A DNA stretch of 40,473 bases from Ruminococcus sp. (GTDB lineage: Bacteria; Bacillota; Clostridia; Oscillospirales; Ruminococcaceae): contig SVNI01000009.1 of NCBI GenBank assembly GCA_015066975.1, positions 1-40,473 of the forward strand, written 5' to 3'. The notes under the pieces were generated by a model, which was not told the DNA's origin, made no database searches, and saw only the letters and a program-made list of their open reading frames with translations. How positions within the stretch are numbered: position 1 is the stretch's first letter; each line of letters begins with the position of its first letter. Made by a program: the position numbers and the translations under genes. Positions 31,485-38,335 of the stretch are shown one piece after another.

Positions 31485-32198
31485 TCATCGTCCTGTCATT
31501 GCGCAGTACAGCGGATGCAGTTTCAGCATGACACGCCGTACTTCTCCTGCAATGACAGCAGGTTCTTTCAGAATCAGATTTTCGTCCTGATACTGATGCA
31601 CTCCGGAATGGAAGCCGTTTTTGTCAGTTTTCTGAAACCAGTCGCAGAAATTTTCGACAGTATCTTCACGGATAGGCATTTTTCCATCCGGTGCACCATA
31701 GACTTCCCAGACATAATTTTCGCCTGTCAGTTTGCGGAGTTCATTTTCAATTCTGGTTTTATAGCGTTTCAGCATACTGTAATTATGCTGAGAAAGCTTC
31801 TGTCTGTCGTAGGCATCTTCGGCAACAGCGAAATGAAATCCGGCAAAAAAGCCTTTTTCATCTATGCCGAACTGCAGGCTTGCCATTTTCTGAAACGGAA
31901 GCAGGTCTTTATTTTCTTCTGAAAATCCTTTGACATATTTTATGCCTATCCAGTCGACTGAAAAGTCATTATACATATCCGGCGAAGAAGATGTTGTAAT
32001 ATTTTGTTTTCTGTAGTGGCAGGCATAACCGAAAGGCTTTATCTGGGGATAGACAATTTCATGAATCTGTCTTAGTTTATTTTCGATATTTTTTCTTTTG
32101 GCTTCCGTTTGGGCATCAATTTGTTTTGCAAATGCCGGAGAAAATACAGAATAATAATCTTGTGCTGTCAAAAATCTGACAGGGATATTTTTTTTCAA
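31485..32198 (-). CDS. Hypothetical protein, TTG start
   Basis: A 237-residue soluble protein that begins at a TTG with GAGGTGA 7 to 8 bases before it. It is rich in aromatic and charged residues, with FGYACHYRKQNITTSSSPD, DWIGIKYVKGF, LQFGIDEKGFFAGFHFAV and a C-terminal LKLHPLYCAMTGR. I do not recognise the family; the G-F-F-A-G-F-H strand recalls nuclease-associated or DUF2461-type folds, but that is weak. It has its own consensus promoter and precedes tatD by 15 bases, so a role in nucleic-acid metabolism is possible. Confidence 0.7.
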   Translation of the reverse strand: MKKNIPVRFLTAQDYYSVFSPAFAKQIDAQTEAKRKNIENKLRQIHEIVYPQIKPFGYACHYRKQNITTSSSPDMYNDFSVDWIGIKYVKGFSEENKDLLPFQKMASLQFGIDEKGFFAGFHFAVAEDAYDRQKLSQHNYSMLKRYKTRIENELRKLTGENYVWEVYGAPDGKMPIREDTVENFCDWFQKTDKNGFHSGVHQYQDENLILKEPAVIAGEVRRVMLKLHPLYCAMTGR

Positions 32199-32234
32199 AG
32201 CGCACTCACCTCATCAATAATTTTTACATCTATT

Positions 32235-32263
32235 ATTTTACCACAAATCGACATATCTGTCAA
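32235..32263 (-). promoter_or_regulatory. Promoter of the hypothetical-tatD pair
   Basis: On the minus strand TTGACA (32258-32263), 17 bases, TAAAAT (32235-32240). The -35 overlaps the hflX stop codon. Confidence 0.75.
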
Positions 32264-33510
32264 GTATTGCTGAGATAAGCTTCTGCCTGTTTCTGATAGC
32301 GGACATCAATCAGCGCGTCGATGAGCGTGCCTTCGGGGGTATATTCTTCGGAAAAGAATTTTCCGTCCTCGCGAATAAGCTGGAGAAAGCTCCCTTCTGT
32401 ATACGGGATGCACAGCTTCATGCGCTTTGCTGTCTGCGGAAGATGATGCACAATTGCTTTCATGAGTTCCGGAATGCCGTCGCCGTGCTTGGCACTGAGC
32501 CAGACAGTATCGAAATCGCTTTTTTTCGGGATATCCTGAATCAAATCGGATTTGTTCAGCACATGAATCTGGGGGATTCCGGCACAGCCTAATTCTGTCA
32601 GAAGTTCCTGTGTCATCTGCATTCTGTCCTGAATATCGGGTTCGGAGGCATCCAGCACATGCAGAATCAGGTCAGCCTGCGCCGTTTCTTCGAGCGTGGA
32701 GCGGAACGCTTCCACAAGATGATGAGGCAGTCTGCGGATAAAGCCGACTGTATCGGAAAGAATCACTGTCCGGCCGTCGGGGAGTTCCAGCCCTCTTGCA
32801 GTCACGTCGAGCGTGGCGAAAAGCTTATCTTCTTCGAGTACTCCGGCATTGGTGAGCATATTGAACAGCGTGGATTTTCCGGCGTTGGTATAGCCGACCA
32901 CTGCGACCGTCAGGATGCCGTCTTTCTTTCTGCGTTTGGTCATGAACTGTCTGTGCTTTTCGATTTCTTTAAGTTCTTTCTGGAGAGAAGCGATTCTGTT
33001 CCGGATATGCCGTTTATCAGTTTCCAGCTTGGTTTCGCCCGGTCCTCTTGTTCCGATACCGCCTCCCAGTCGGGAAAGAGCTTTTCCCATGCCTGTGAGC
33101 CTTGTCAGCCGATACTGATACTGTGCCAGCGAAACCTGAATTTTTCCCTCGGCAGTGCGCGCACGGCCGGCGAAAATATCCAGAATCAGCATTGTCCTGT
33201 CGATAACTTTGCAGTCAGTGATATCTGAAATATTTCTCATCTGCATTCCGGTGAGTTCGGTATCGAAAATCAGCAAATCAGCTTCTTCGGATTTGACTGC
33301 TCCGGCGATTTCTTCGAGCTTGCCTGCGCCGATACAGGTGGAAGCTTCCGGTGCAGGACGTGTCTGAATACAGGTCAGAACCGTTTCGCATCCTGCTGTA
33401 GAAGCGAGTTCTTCAAGTTCTTTCATGGAGATTTGGGCATCATACTCACCGGTATCAATACCGATAAGAATGGCTTTTGGCTTCTGTGTATCCTGCTGAA
33501 TTTCATGCAT
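32260..33510 (-). CDS. hflX: GTPase HflX
   Basis: A 416-residue HflX. The N-terminal domain includes LIGIDTGEYDAQISMKELEE, CIGAGKLEEIA and the glycine-rich RLGGGIGTRGPGETKLETD (near 147-165), then a coiled region. The G domain has G1 VGYTNAGKST (205-214), G3 DTVGFIRRLPHHLVEAFRSTLEE and G4 LNKSD. HflX binds the 50S subunit and splits stalled or idle ribosomes after stress. Its ATG overlaps the end of the preceding 61-residue gene by 8 bases. It is the last gene of rtcB-rnz-61aa-hflX. Confidence 0.95.
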   Translation of the reverse strand: MHEIQQDTQKPKAILIGIDTGEYDAQISMKELEELASTAGCETVLTCIQTRPAPEASTCIGAGKLEEIAGAVKSEEADLLIFDTELTGMQMRNISDITDCKVIDRTMLILDIFAGRARTAEGKIQVSLAQYQYRLTRLTGMGKALSRLGGGIGTRGPGETKLETDKRHIRNRIASLQKELKEIEKHRQFMTKRRKKDGILTVAVVGYTNAGKSTLFNMLTNAGVLEEDKLFATLDVTARGLELPDGRTVILSDTVGFIRRLPHHLVEAFRSTLEETAQADLILHVLDASEPDIQDRMQMTQELLTELGCAGIPQIHVLNKSDLIQDIPKKSDFDTVWLSAKHGDGIPELMKAIVHHLPQTAKRMKLCIPYTEGSFLQLIREDGKFFSEEYTPEGTLIDALIDVRYQKQAEAYLSNT

Positions 33511-33688
33511 AGAAATAATTCTCTCTTTCTTTGTTTTTATGCTTTGCGTGACGCTGGTAGGCTTTTACAGACTTTTCCACCTGTGTGGCCGGGCGGACAA
33601 GTCCCCAGTCAGTGCGTTTTTTCTGATTCAGTTCTTTCTTTGCCTTTTTGCTGAGTTTCTCATAAGGAACGAATTTTGTTTCTTTCAT
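33503..33688 (-). CDS. Small basic protein between rnz and hflX
   Basis: A 61-residue lysine-rich protein: MKETKFVPYEKLSKKAKKEL, then a TDWGLVRPATQVEKSVKAYQ core and a charged tail. An AGGGGA site precedes the ATG at 33688; a longer frame begins at 33706. I do not recognise the family. Its basic character and position inside an RNA-processing operon suggest an RNA or ribosome-binding role, which is inference. It overlaps the hflX start by 8 bases and follows rnz by 28, and so is probably translated with hflX. Confidence 0.72.
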   Translation of the reverse strand: MKETKFVPYEKLSKKAKKELNQKKRTDWGLVRPATQVEKSVKAYQRHAKHKNKERENYFYA

Positions 33689-33716
33689 GACAATATCCCC
33701 TTTCATCCTGAAAAAA

Positions 33717-34628
33717 TTATAGGCTGATATTTTCGCCGTCCTTAGAAATCACAACGGCCGGGAAAATCTTCTGCAAATCGGAAAGCCAGTTTTCCGGGTT
33801 CATTTCTGCCGGGCTGTAATGTGTCAGCCAGAGCCTTTCTGCATGGGCTTCATCAGCAAGACGGCAGGCATCCTGCATCAGCATGTGACCTTTCTGATTC
33901 ATGCTTTCTTTCTTGTCGGTATCGCCGTACATGCCCTCACAGATAAATAAATCAGAATCTTCTGCAAAATTCACAATTTCCGGAATGGGTCTTGTATCGG
34001 TTGTATAAGTGATTTTGATAGATTTTCGGGAATCGCCTGTCACCTGTTCCGGGCAGACGGTTCTGCCGTCGGGGAGAGTTACCGCTTCGCCCTGATGGAG
34101 TTTCTTCCAGAACTGCACCGGAATTTCCAGGGCTTTTGCCTGTTCCGGAAGAAAAACGGGCTTTTTCCGGAGCATGAGGGAATATCCCATGCAGGGGACT
34201 CTATGGTCAACAGGCATTGCCGAAACTGTCAGCATAGGGTCAATTTTATCCGCCGTCCATGAAACGGGCTGATACTCCAGCGGATGCAGATTCACCGGAA
34301 ACGGCAGGCAGTCGCAGACAGTGAGCAGATTTTTTATCACTCTCTCCCATCCGGCCGGATAGTAAATATCCAGCGGTTCGGTTCGGGAACAGTTCCCGAG
34401 CGACAGGAGCAGACCCGGCAGGCCTGTCACATGGTCAGCGTGGCCGTGCGTGATGAGAATCATCTCAATCCGGCTGAGTTTTCGTTCATGCTGGGCGAAG
34501 GCGACCTGTGTGCCCTCTCCGCAGTCGATTAAGACAGCTTTTCCGTTATATTCGACAAATAAGCTTGTCAGGAATCTGTTTTTCAGGGGGAGCATTCCCC
34601 CTGTGCCTAACAGACAAATATCAGGCAT
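33717..34628 (-). CDS. rnz: Ribonuclease Z
   Basis: A 303-residue metallo-beta-lactamase-fold nuclease that cleaves the 3' trailer of tRNA precursors. It begins MPDICLLGTGGMLPLKNR, has the zinc motif HGHADH (61-66), DHRVPCMGYSL, TYTTDTRP, and FICEGMYGD, with the last histidine in LWLTHYSPAEM. The length matches the single-domain RNase Z. The ATG at 34628 is preferred to a GTG three codons upstream. It follows rtcB by 33 bases. RNase P RNA, for tRNA 5' ends, is divergent to this operon. Confidence 0.94.
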   Translation of the reverse strand: MPDICLLGTGGMLPLKNRFLTSLFVEYNGKAVLIDCGEGTQVAFAQHERKLSRIEMILITHGHADHVTGLPGLLLSLGNCSRTEPLDIYYPAGWERVIKNLLTVCDCLPFPVNLHPLEYQPVSWTADKIDPMLTVSAMPVDHRVPCMGYSLMLRKKPVFLPEQAKALEIPVQFWKKLHQGEAVTLPDGRTVCPEQVTGDSRKSIKITYTTDTRPIPEIVNFAEDSDLFICEGMYGDTDKKESMNQKGHMLMQDACRLADEAHAERLWLTHYSPAEMNPENWLSDLQKIFPAVVISKDGENISL

Positions 34629-34661
34629 GAGAATCACTTCTTTCTGTATGATGATTTTTTA

Positions 34662-35888
34662 TTATTTTTTATCCCAAGGCTTTTCTTCGCTTCCGGCCTT
34701 GAAGTTATAGACGGGCTTGATGATGCTGATAATTTCGGCTGTCGGTTCGAGATTGTCGATAATCTCCTGCATTGGCTTGTAAGCCATAGGGCATTCATCA
34801 AGGGTATCCATTCCGATGGATGTTGTGTAGATGCCTTTCATCTGCTGTTTATATTCGGCGATAGAGCAGGTTTCTTTCGCCTGACTTCTCGACATGAGAC
34901 GGCCTGCGCCGTGCGGAGCAGAGCAATTCCAGTCGGGGTTGCCCTTGCCCCGGCAAATCAGACTGCCGTCGCGCATATTCATGGGAATCAGCAGAATTTC
35001 GTCTTTCTGCGCCGAAACTGCGCCTTTCCGGAGAATGTTGTGTTCCAAGTCGATATAATTATGAATGGTTGTGAACTGGTCTTTCACATGCCAGTGCATT
35101 CCCCTGACAATCACATCTGTCATTGCCTTTCTGTTCCAGACGGCGAATTCCTGTGCAATTTTCATATCATGAAGATACTGTTCAAAGAGTTCCCCCTCAC
35201 AGTAGGCAAGATGTTTCGGCACGCTGGTAGATTTGGTATTCCTGATTTTCTTCACAGCGGATTCAATTTCTTTCTGTCTGCCCTGTGCTTTATATTCGGC
35301 GATAAGTTTTTGAATTGTGCCGTTATCCGAGCCGTTGAGACGCTTATAGGCTTCTTCCTGATAATATCTGGCAACTTCCACGCCCAGATGACGTGAGCCG
35401 GAATGGATTACAAGATAAAAACTGCCGTTTTCATCTTTATCGACTTCGATAAAATGATTTCCTCCGCCAAGCGTTCCGATGCTTAACAGTGCATGTTCGG
35501 CATGAATCTGCTTATAGCAATATAATTCCGTCAAATCGACGTTATCGGCATAGCGGTGAAGCTTCTGACGGGATGCGAACCCGGAAGGCACTTCTGCACG
35601 GATAAGCTTGTCAAGCTTCTGCGGTTCGATGTGGGATTCTTTGATGACGGTTGTCATCATTCCGCAGCCGATATCTACGCCGACCAAGTTCGGCACAATC
35701 TTGTCAGTGAGTGTCATCGTTGTGCCGATAGTGCATCCTGCGCCGGCATGAACGTCGGGCATGATGCGGATTTTTGCGTTTTCTGCCAGAGGCTGATTGC
35801 ATAATTCCAGAATCTGTGCGACAGAAGACTCGTCGGCAGAATCTGTGAACACTTTGGCGAGTGCATATTTTCCCTGAATTTCAAACAT
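34662..35888 (-). CDS. rtcB: RNA-splicing ligase RtcB
   Basis: A 408-residue RtcB, which joins RNA 2',3'-cyclic phosphate or 3'-phosphate ends to 5'-OH ends using GTP and manganese. Motifs: IMPDVHAGAGCTIGTTM, GVDIGCGMMTTVI, SIGTLGGGNHFIEVDKDENG, VIHSGSRHLGVEVA, and CSAPHGAGRLMSRSQA, whose histidine is the guanylated residue. Archease is not encoded nearby. The ATG at 35888 has AAAAGGAG upstream; longer frames run into the leader. The gene heads an operon with rnz and hflX and follows a long leader with an ORF and a terminator (see those entries), so expression is probably controlled by attenuation. Confidence 0.95.
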   Translation of the reverse strand: MFEIQGKYALAKVFTDSADESSVAQILELCNQPLAENAKIRIMPDVHAGAGCTIGTTMTLTDKIVPNLVGVDIGCGMMTTVIKESHIEPQKLDKLIRAEVPSGFASRQKLHRYADNVDLTELYCYKQIHAEHALLSIGTLGGGNHFIEVDKDENGSFYLVIHSGSRHLGVEVARYYQEEAYKRLNGSDNGTIQKLIAEYKAQGRQKEIESAVKKIRNTKSTSVPKHLAYCEGELFEQYLHDMKIAQEFAVWNRKAMTDVIVRGMHWHVKDQFTTIHNYIDLEHNILRKGAVSAQKDEILLIPMNMRDGSLICRGKGNPDWNCSAPHGAGRLMSRSQAKETCSIAEYKQQMKGIYTTSIGMDTLDECPMAYKPMQEIIDNLEPTAEIISIIKPVYNFKAGSEEKPWDKK

Positions 35889-35943
35889 GATAAATAACAG
35901 CTCCTTTTGCTGAGTGTTGTCGTGGGGCACAGCATCCGGGCAT

Positions 35944-35975
35944 GAAAAAACGCTCCTGTATGATTACAGAAGCGT
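35944..35975 (-). terminator. Intrinsic terminator inside the rtcB leader (candidate attenuator)
   Basis: On the minus strand ACGCTTCTGT and ACAGGAGCGT form a 10-bp stem (one G-U) around AATCAT, followed by TTTTTTC. It lies about 170 bases after the promoter and 55 before rtcB, with no gene other than the short leader ORF before it. A 9-nt piece of the leader ORF (36053-36061) is complementary to its 5' arm and loop (35963-35971). Confidence 0.75.
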
Positions 35976-35997
35976 ACAACATGCATGACAAGATACC

Positions 35998-36020
35998 TAT
36001 CCGGCGGTTATATCCGGATA
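35998..36020 (-). promoter_or_regulatory. Hairpin around the leader ORF stop codon
   Basis: TATCCGG (35998-36004) and CCGGATA (36014-36020) form a perfect 7-bp stem with a 9-nt loop that contains the TAA of the leader ORF. A ribosome terminating there would melt it. Confidence 0.6.
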
Positions 36021-36112
36021 AATCTTCCCGAAAAGCTGTGGCTCACGGCAGTTTCTGTAATAAAAATCTGATTCTGTTTTTGGGTCTGATGATAAAATTG
36101 ATTCTTGAACAT
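36008..36112 (-). CDS. Leader peptide ORF (34 codons) upstream of rtcB
   Basis: A 34-codon frame beginning MFKNQFYHQTQKQNQ and ending SGRFIRI, with GGCGGTGA six to seven bases before the ATG. It begins about 28 bases after the predicted transcript start. It is rich in glutamine in the first half. Codons 18-20 (ATT ACA GAA) are the segment that can pair with the terminator arm downstream. It has no recognisable domain; a regulatory peptide is more likely than a functional protein. Confidence 0.5.
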   Translation of the reverse strand: MFKNQFYHQTQKQNQIFITETAVSHSFSGRFIRI

Positions 36113-36146
36113 ACCGTTCACCGCCTTTCTTAAAAATTTGATATTT

Positions 36147-36175
36147 ATTATAGCATAGAAAAAAGCATTTGTCAA
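36147..36175 (-). promoter_or_regulatory. Consensus promoter of rtcB-rnz-hflX
   Basis: On the minus strand TTGACA (36170-36175), 17 bases, TATAAT (36147-36152), with TGC before the -10. It diverges from the rnpB promoter, whose -35 is about 40 bases away. Confidence 0.85.
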
Positions 36176-36213
36176 TAGTTTTTCTGAAAAAATTTTCTTG
36201 TGTGAAAAAATAC

Positions 36214-36242
36214 TTGACAAACCGGCAGGAATCGGGTATAAT
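36214..36242 (+). promoter_or_regulatory. rnpB promoter
   Basis: TTGACA (36214-36219), 17 bases, TATAAT (36237-36242), perfect consensus, placing the transcript start at about 36248-36250. Confidence 0.88.
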
Positions 36243-36247
36243 AAATT

Positions 36248-36600
36248 CTGAGCAGATTGTGCGGCAGCGGAAACGTTTTTAGTTTACGAGGAAAGTCCGG
36301 GCACTACAGAGCAGGATAGCTGCTAACGGCAGCCGAGGGCGACCTTAGGGAAAGTGCAACAGAAAAGAAACTGCCGGATGAATCTTCATCCGGCACAGGT
36401 GGAATGGTGAGGTAAAAGCTCACCGGAGTGCAGGAGACTGCACTGCCGTGTAAACCCTATCCGGTGCAACGCCTAATGGTGCAGCATATCACAACGCCTG
36501 CTCGGCGGATATGTCTGCAATGGCGGCTTGAGCCTTATGGCAACATATGGCCTAGATAAATTGTCGCACCCGACAGAACCCGGCTTACAGGTCTGGTCAG
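36248..36600 (+). ncRNA. rnpB: RNase P RNA
   Basis: The catalytic RNA of RNase P, which removes 5' leaders from tRNA precursors. The universal signature GAGGAAAGTCCGGGC appears near 36290, ACAGAA with the CCGGCTTA stretch near 36575-36587, and AGTGCAACAGAAA near 36354. CTGA-CAGATT at 36248-36258 pairs with GGTCTG-TCAG at the 3' end to close stem P1, with one G-G mismatch, which sets both ends. A consensus promoter precedes it and a terminator follows. The fold class cannot be told surely by eye. Confidence 0.96.
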
Positions 36601-36601
36601 T

Positions 36602-36630
36602 GACGGACAGGTTTCTGTCCGTCTTTTTTT
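36602..36630 (+). terminator. Terminator of RNase P RNA
   Basis: GACGGACAG (36602-36610) and CTGTCCGTC (36615-36623) form a perfect 9-bp stem with a GTTT loop followed by TTTTTTT. Confidence 0.9.
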
Positions 36631-36667
36631 ATTTTAGTATTATCAAGCATAACAGAAAGAATGTGAA

Positions 36668-37219
36668 ATGATGAAAAAAATAAATCTTCTTGCCCTTGCG
36701 CTCTGTCCCGTGATGATGCTTTCCGGCTGTGCTCAGAAAGAAGCCACGGACACCGAACCGGCCGAAACGGTTATTGTCTATCAGGCACTCCCCCTCCCTG
36801 ACCTGATTGTCAGCATTCCCGAAAATTATCAGAAAACATCTTCCAATGCCTATAAAGAATATTATATCTGCGAAGATGCCAGCATTATCATCACAGAAGA
36901 TACCAGAGAGCCTTCTTATTCCTCGTCGTATGACTATTCTGTCCGGGCTTTGAATGAATATGAAAAAATGACTTCTTCTCTGGAATTTGTCGGAAGTGAA
37001 AAATTAGAAAGCGGATGTGCCTATTCTGTTCAGACACTGGAATTCAATTATGAACTCGGAGAGGGTGAAGAAGCCGTCCGGCTGACCTGTCTGGCAGGCT
37101 ATCTGACCGACGGGGCGACTATGTATATTATCACCTGCAAAGCCAATACAGATACTTATCAGAATCACAGAGATGAGTTTATACAGGTGATGCAGTCCGC
37201 TGTCATTTCACGCGACTGA
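36668..37219 (+). CDS. Lipoprotein of unknown function
   Basis: A 183-residue protein with a lipoprotein signal (KKINLLALALCPVMMLSGCAQ), the cysteine of LSGC being the lipidation site, then a T/E-rich spacer. The mature domain contains LPLPDLIVSIPENYQKTSSNAYKEYY and TMYIITCKAN, as in small surface lipoproteins that recall PsbP/DcrB-like folds, but I do not assign a family. Two ATGs (36668, 36671) are both usable. It lies only 38 bases after the rnpB terminator with no clear promoter, and 13 bases before the ADP-ribosyltransferase-like gene. Confidence 0.85.
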   Translation: MMKKINLLALALCPVMMLSGCAQKEATDTEPAETVIVYQALPLPDLIVSIPENYQKTSSNAYKEYYICEDASIIITEDTREPSYSSSYDYSVRALNEYEKMTSSLEFVGSEKLESGCAYSVQTLEFNYELGEGEEAVRLTCLAGYLTDGATMYIITCKANTDTYQNHRDEFIQVMQSAVISRD

Positions 37220-37232
37220 CAGGAGGAAAGCG

Positions 37233-38000
37233 ATGCATTTATATACTGCTGATGAAATCAGGGCTGTCCGGTATTATATCGGCGATATCCGGAATCTTCC
37301 GGGAGACGGCTTCTGGAACGACCCGAAAGCCTACTGTCTTCTGAATGCGCTGTTCTTTCCGGGAATCACTGCGGAATCTTCCAGAATCGCTGAGGGAAAA
37401 ATACTCAATACAGAACTGCTGGCCGATATTCCCCGACTGACAGCCCTGCTGAACAATCTGTTTTCCGTATTCCGGAAATCTTCTGCGGAAAGAAATTACC
37501 GCACATTCCGGGTAGAGCGTTTCTGTGATTATGAACTGATGCAGAAAGCCGGAAAGACCATTTCTTTCACATCCACATCCTGTGCGGGATTTCTGGAAGC
37601 TTATCAGGACAGAAGCGGAATCGCCCTGCTGAAATTTGAAATTCCGGCGCATACCCCCTGTATCGTGATGCAGGATTTCTTTCAGTCCTATGCCAAGCCG
37701 GAAGAAGCAGAACTTCTTCTTCCGCCGTATCTGAAACTTCATTTTGAGAGATTATCTTTCTCTGCACAGGAACAGCAGATTCTGGATGCAGACGGAAAAC
37801 CGCCCCTTTGTTCCTGCAAAGTCAGAGTACAGCCGTCTTTTGTTCCGGCAGATATTTCATGCTCTGCTGTTCCGGAAAGCGGAAATCTTGCCGGAATCCG
37901 TGTGATTCAGGCATTACAGCATCATCAGAAACCGGATGAACAGGATATTGCTTTCTATACGCTTTGGAAACAGAATTTTCTACAGCAAATCTCAAAATAA
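37233..38000 (+). CDS. Putative ADP-ribosyltransferase (R-STS-ExE signature)
   Basis: A 255-residue protein without signal peptide. Three elements of the arginine-type (R-S-E) ADP-ribosyltransferase fold occur in order with suitable spacing: an arginine strand NYRTFRVERF (R90 or R93), ISFTSTS (111-116), and PEEAELLLPPYLKLHF with E158-A-E160 before LLLPP. The N-terminal helical region (1-85) also looks like that of such enzymes. They move ADP-ribose from NAD to a protein residue. The C-terminal 80 residues are unassigned and include cysteines (CSCKV). Being unexported, it would act inside the cell or need a special route out. The assignment rests on motifs only; an inactive fold is possible. 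Preceded by GGAGG. Confidence 0.6.
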   Translation: MHLYTADEIRAVRYYIGDIRNLPGDGFWNDPKAYCLLNALFFPGITAESSRIAEGKILNTELLADIPRLTALLNNLFSVFRKSSAERNYRTFRVERFCDYELMQKAGKTISFTSTSCAGFLEAYQDRSGIALLKFEIPAHTPCIVMQDFFQSYAKPEEAELLLPPYLKLHFERLSFSAQEQQILDADGKPPLCSCKVRVQPSFVPADISCSAVPESGNLAGIRVIQALQHHQKPDEQDIAFYTLWKQNFLQQISK

Positions 38001-38031
38001 CTCAAATTGAAATATTTTTATTTAAAAACTA

Positions 38032-38060
38032 TTGACAAATCCGGAAATATATGCTAAAAT
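38032..38060 (+). promoter_or_regulatory. Promoter of the 68-residue protein gene
   Basis: TTGACA (38032-38037), 17 bases, TAAAAT (38055-38060), with TGC before the -10. Confidence 0.75.
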
Positions 38061-38100
38061 AAAATCAGAAAAACTCAAAATGAGATTTTCTGATTTTATT
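38058..38100 (+). repeat. Long inverted repeat at the transcript start
   Basis: AATAAAATCAGAAAA (38058-38072) pairs perfectly with TTTTCTGATTTTATT (38086-38100). One A-A mismatch follows, then CTCA/TGAG with an AAA loop, a 19-bp stem in all. It overlaps the -10 hexamer and the predicted start and is followed by ATTTTT. It may be an operator, an mRNA-stabilising 5' hairpin, or an early terminator. Confidence 0.65.
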
Positions 38101-38128
38101 ATTTTTCACTCTGAAAGGAAGAATTATC

Positions 38129-38335
38129 ATGATTAAATTAGAAATCAACTGCCAGAATATGGAGCTCGAAATGCACGGTTCAGATGAACTCATTCTGAAT
38201 GAACTTTCCCTTGCCGTCATCCGGATGCTTACCGCTCTTGAACAGAGTGACGGCAGACCGTGTTCTGAAAATCTCAGTTATCTGGTACTCAGCCTGATAG
38301 CCCAGCAGGACGGAAACAACATTCTCCCCTGCTGA
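38129..38335 (+). CDS. Hypothetical small acidic protein
   Basis: A 68-residue protein, MIKLEINCQNMELEMHGSDE, followed by a helical stretch LILNELSLAVIRMLTALEQ and a second one (LSYLVLSLIAQQ). AAAGGAAG precedes the ATG by about nine bases. I do not recognise the family; its size and the pattern of a short beta-strand plus two helices recall small phage or regulatory proteins. It has its own strong promoter with the inverted repeat at 38058-38100. The stop abuts the stop of the convergent phosphorylase gene with no base between and no terminator. Confidence 0.7.
   Translation: MIKLEINCQNMELEMHGSDELILNELSLAVIRMLTALEQSDGRPCSENLSYLVLSLIAQQDGNNILPC

Noticed and set aside
35889..36140. A known metabolite riboswitch or T-box upstream of rtcB
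   Set aside because: I could not find the conserved bases of T-box, preQ1, SAM, THF or guanidine elements; the leader ORF and terminator explain the region better.
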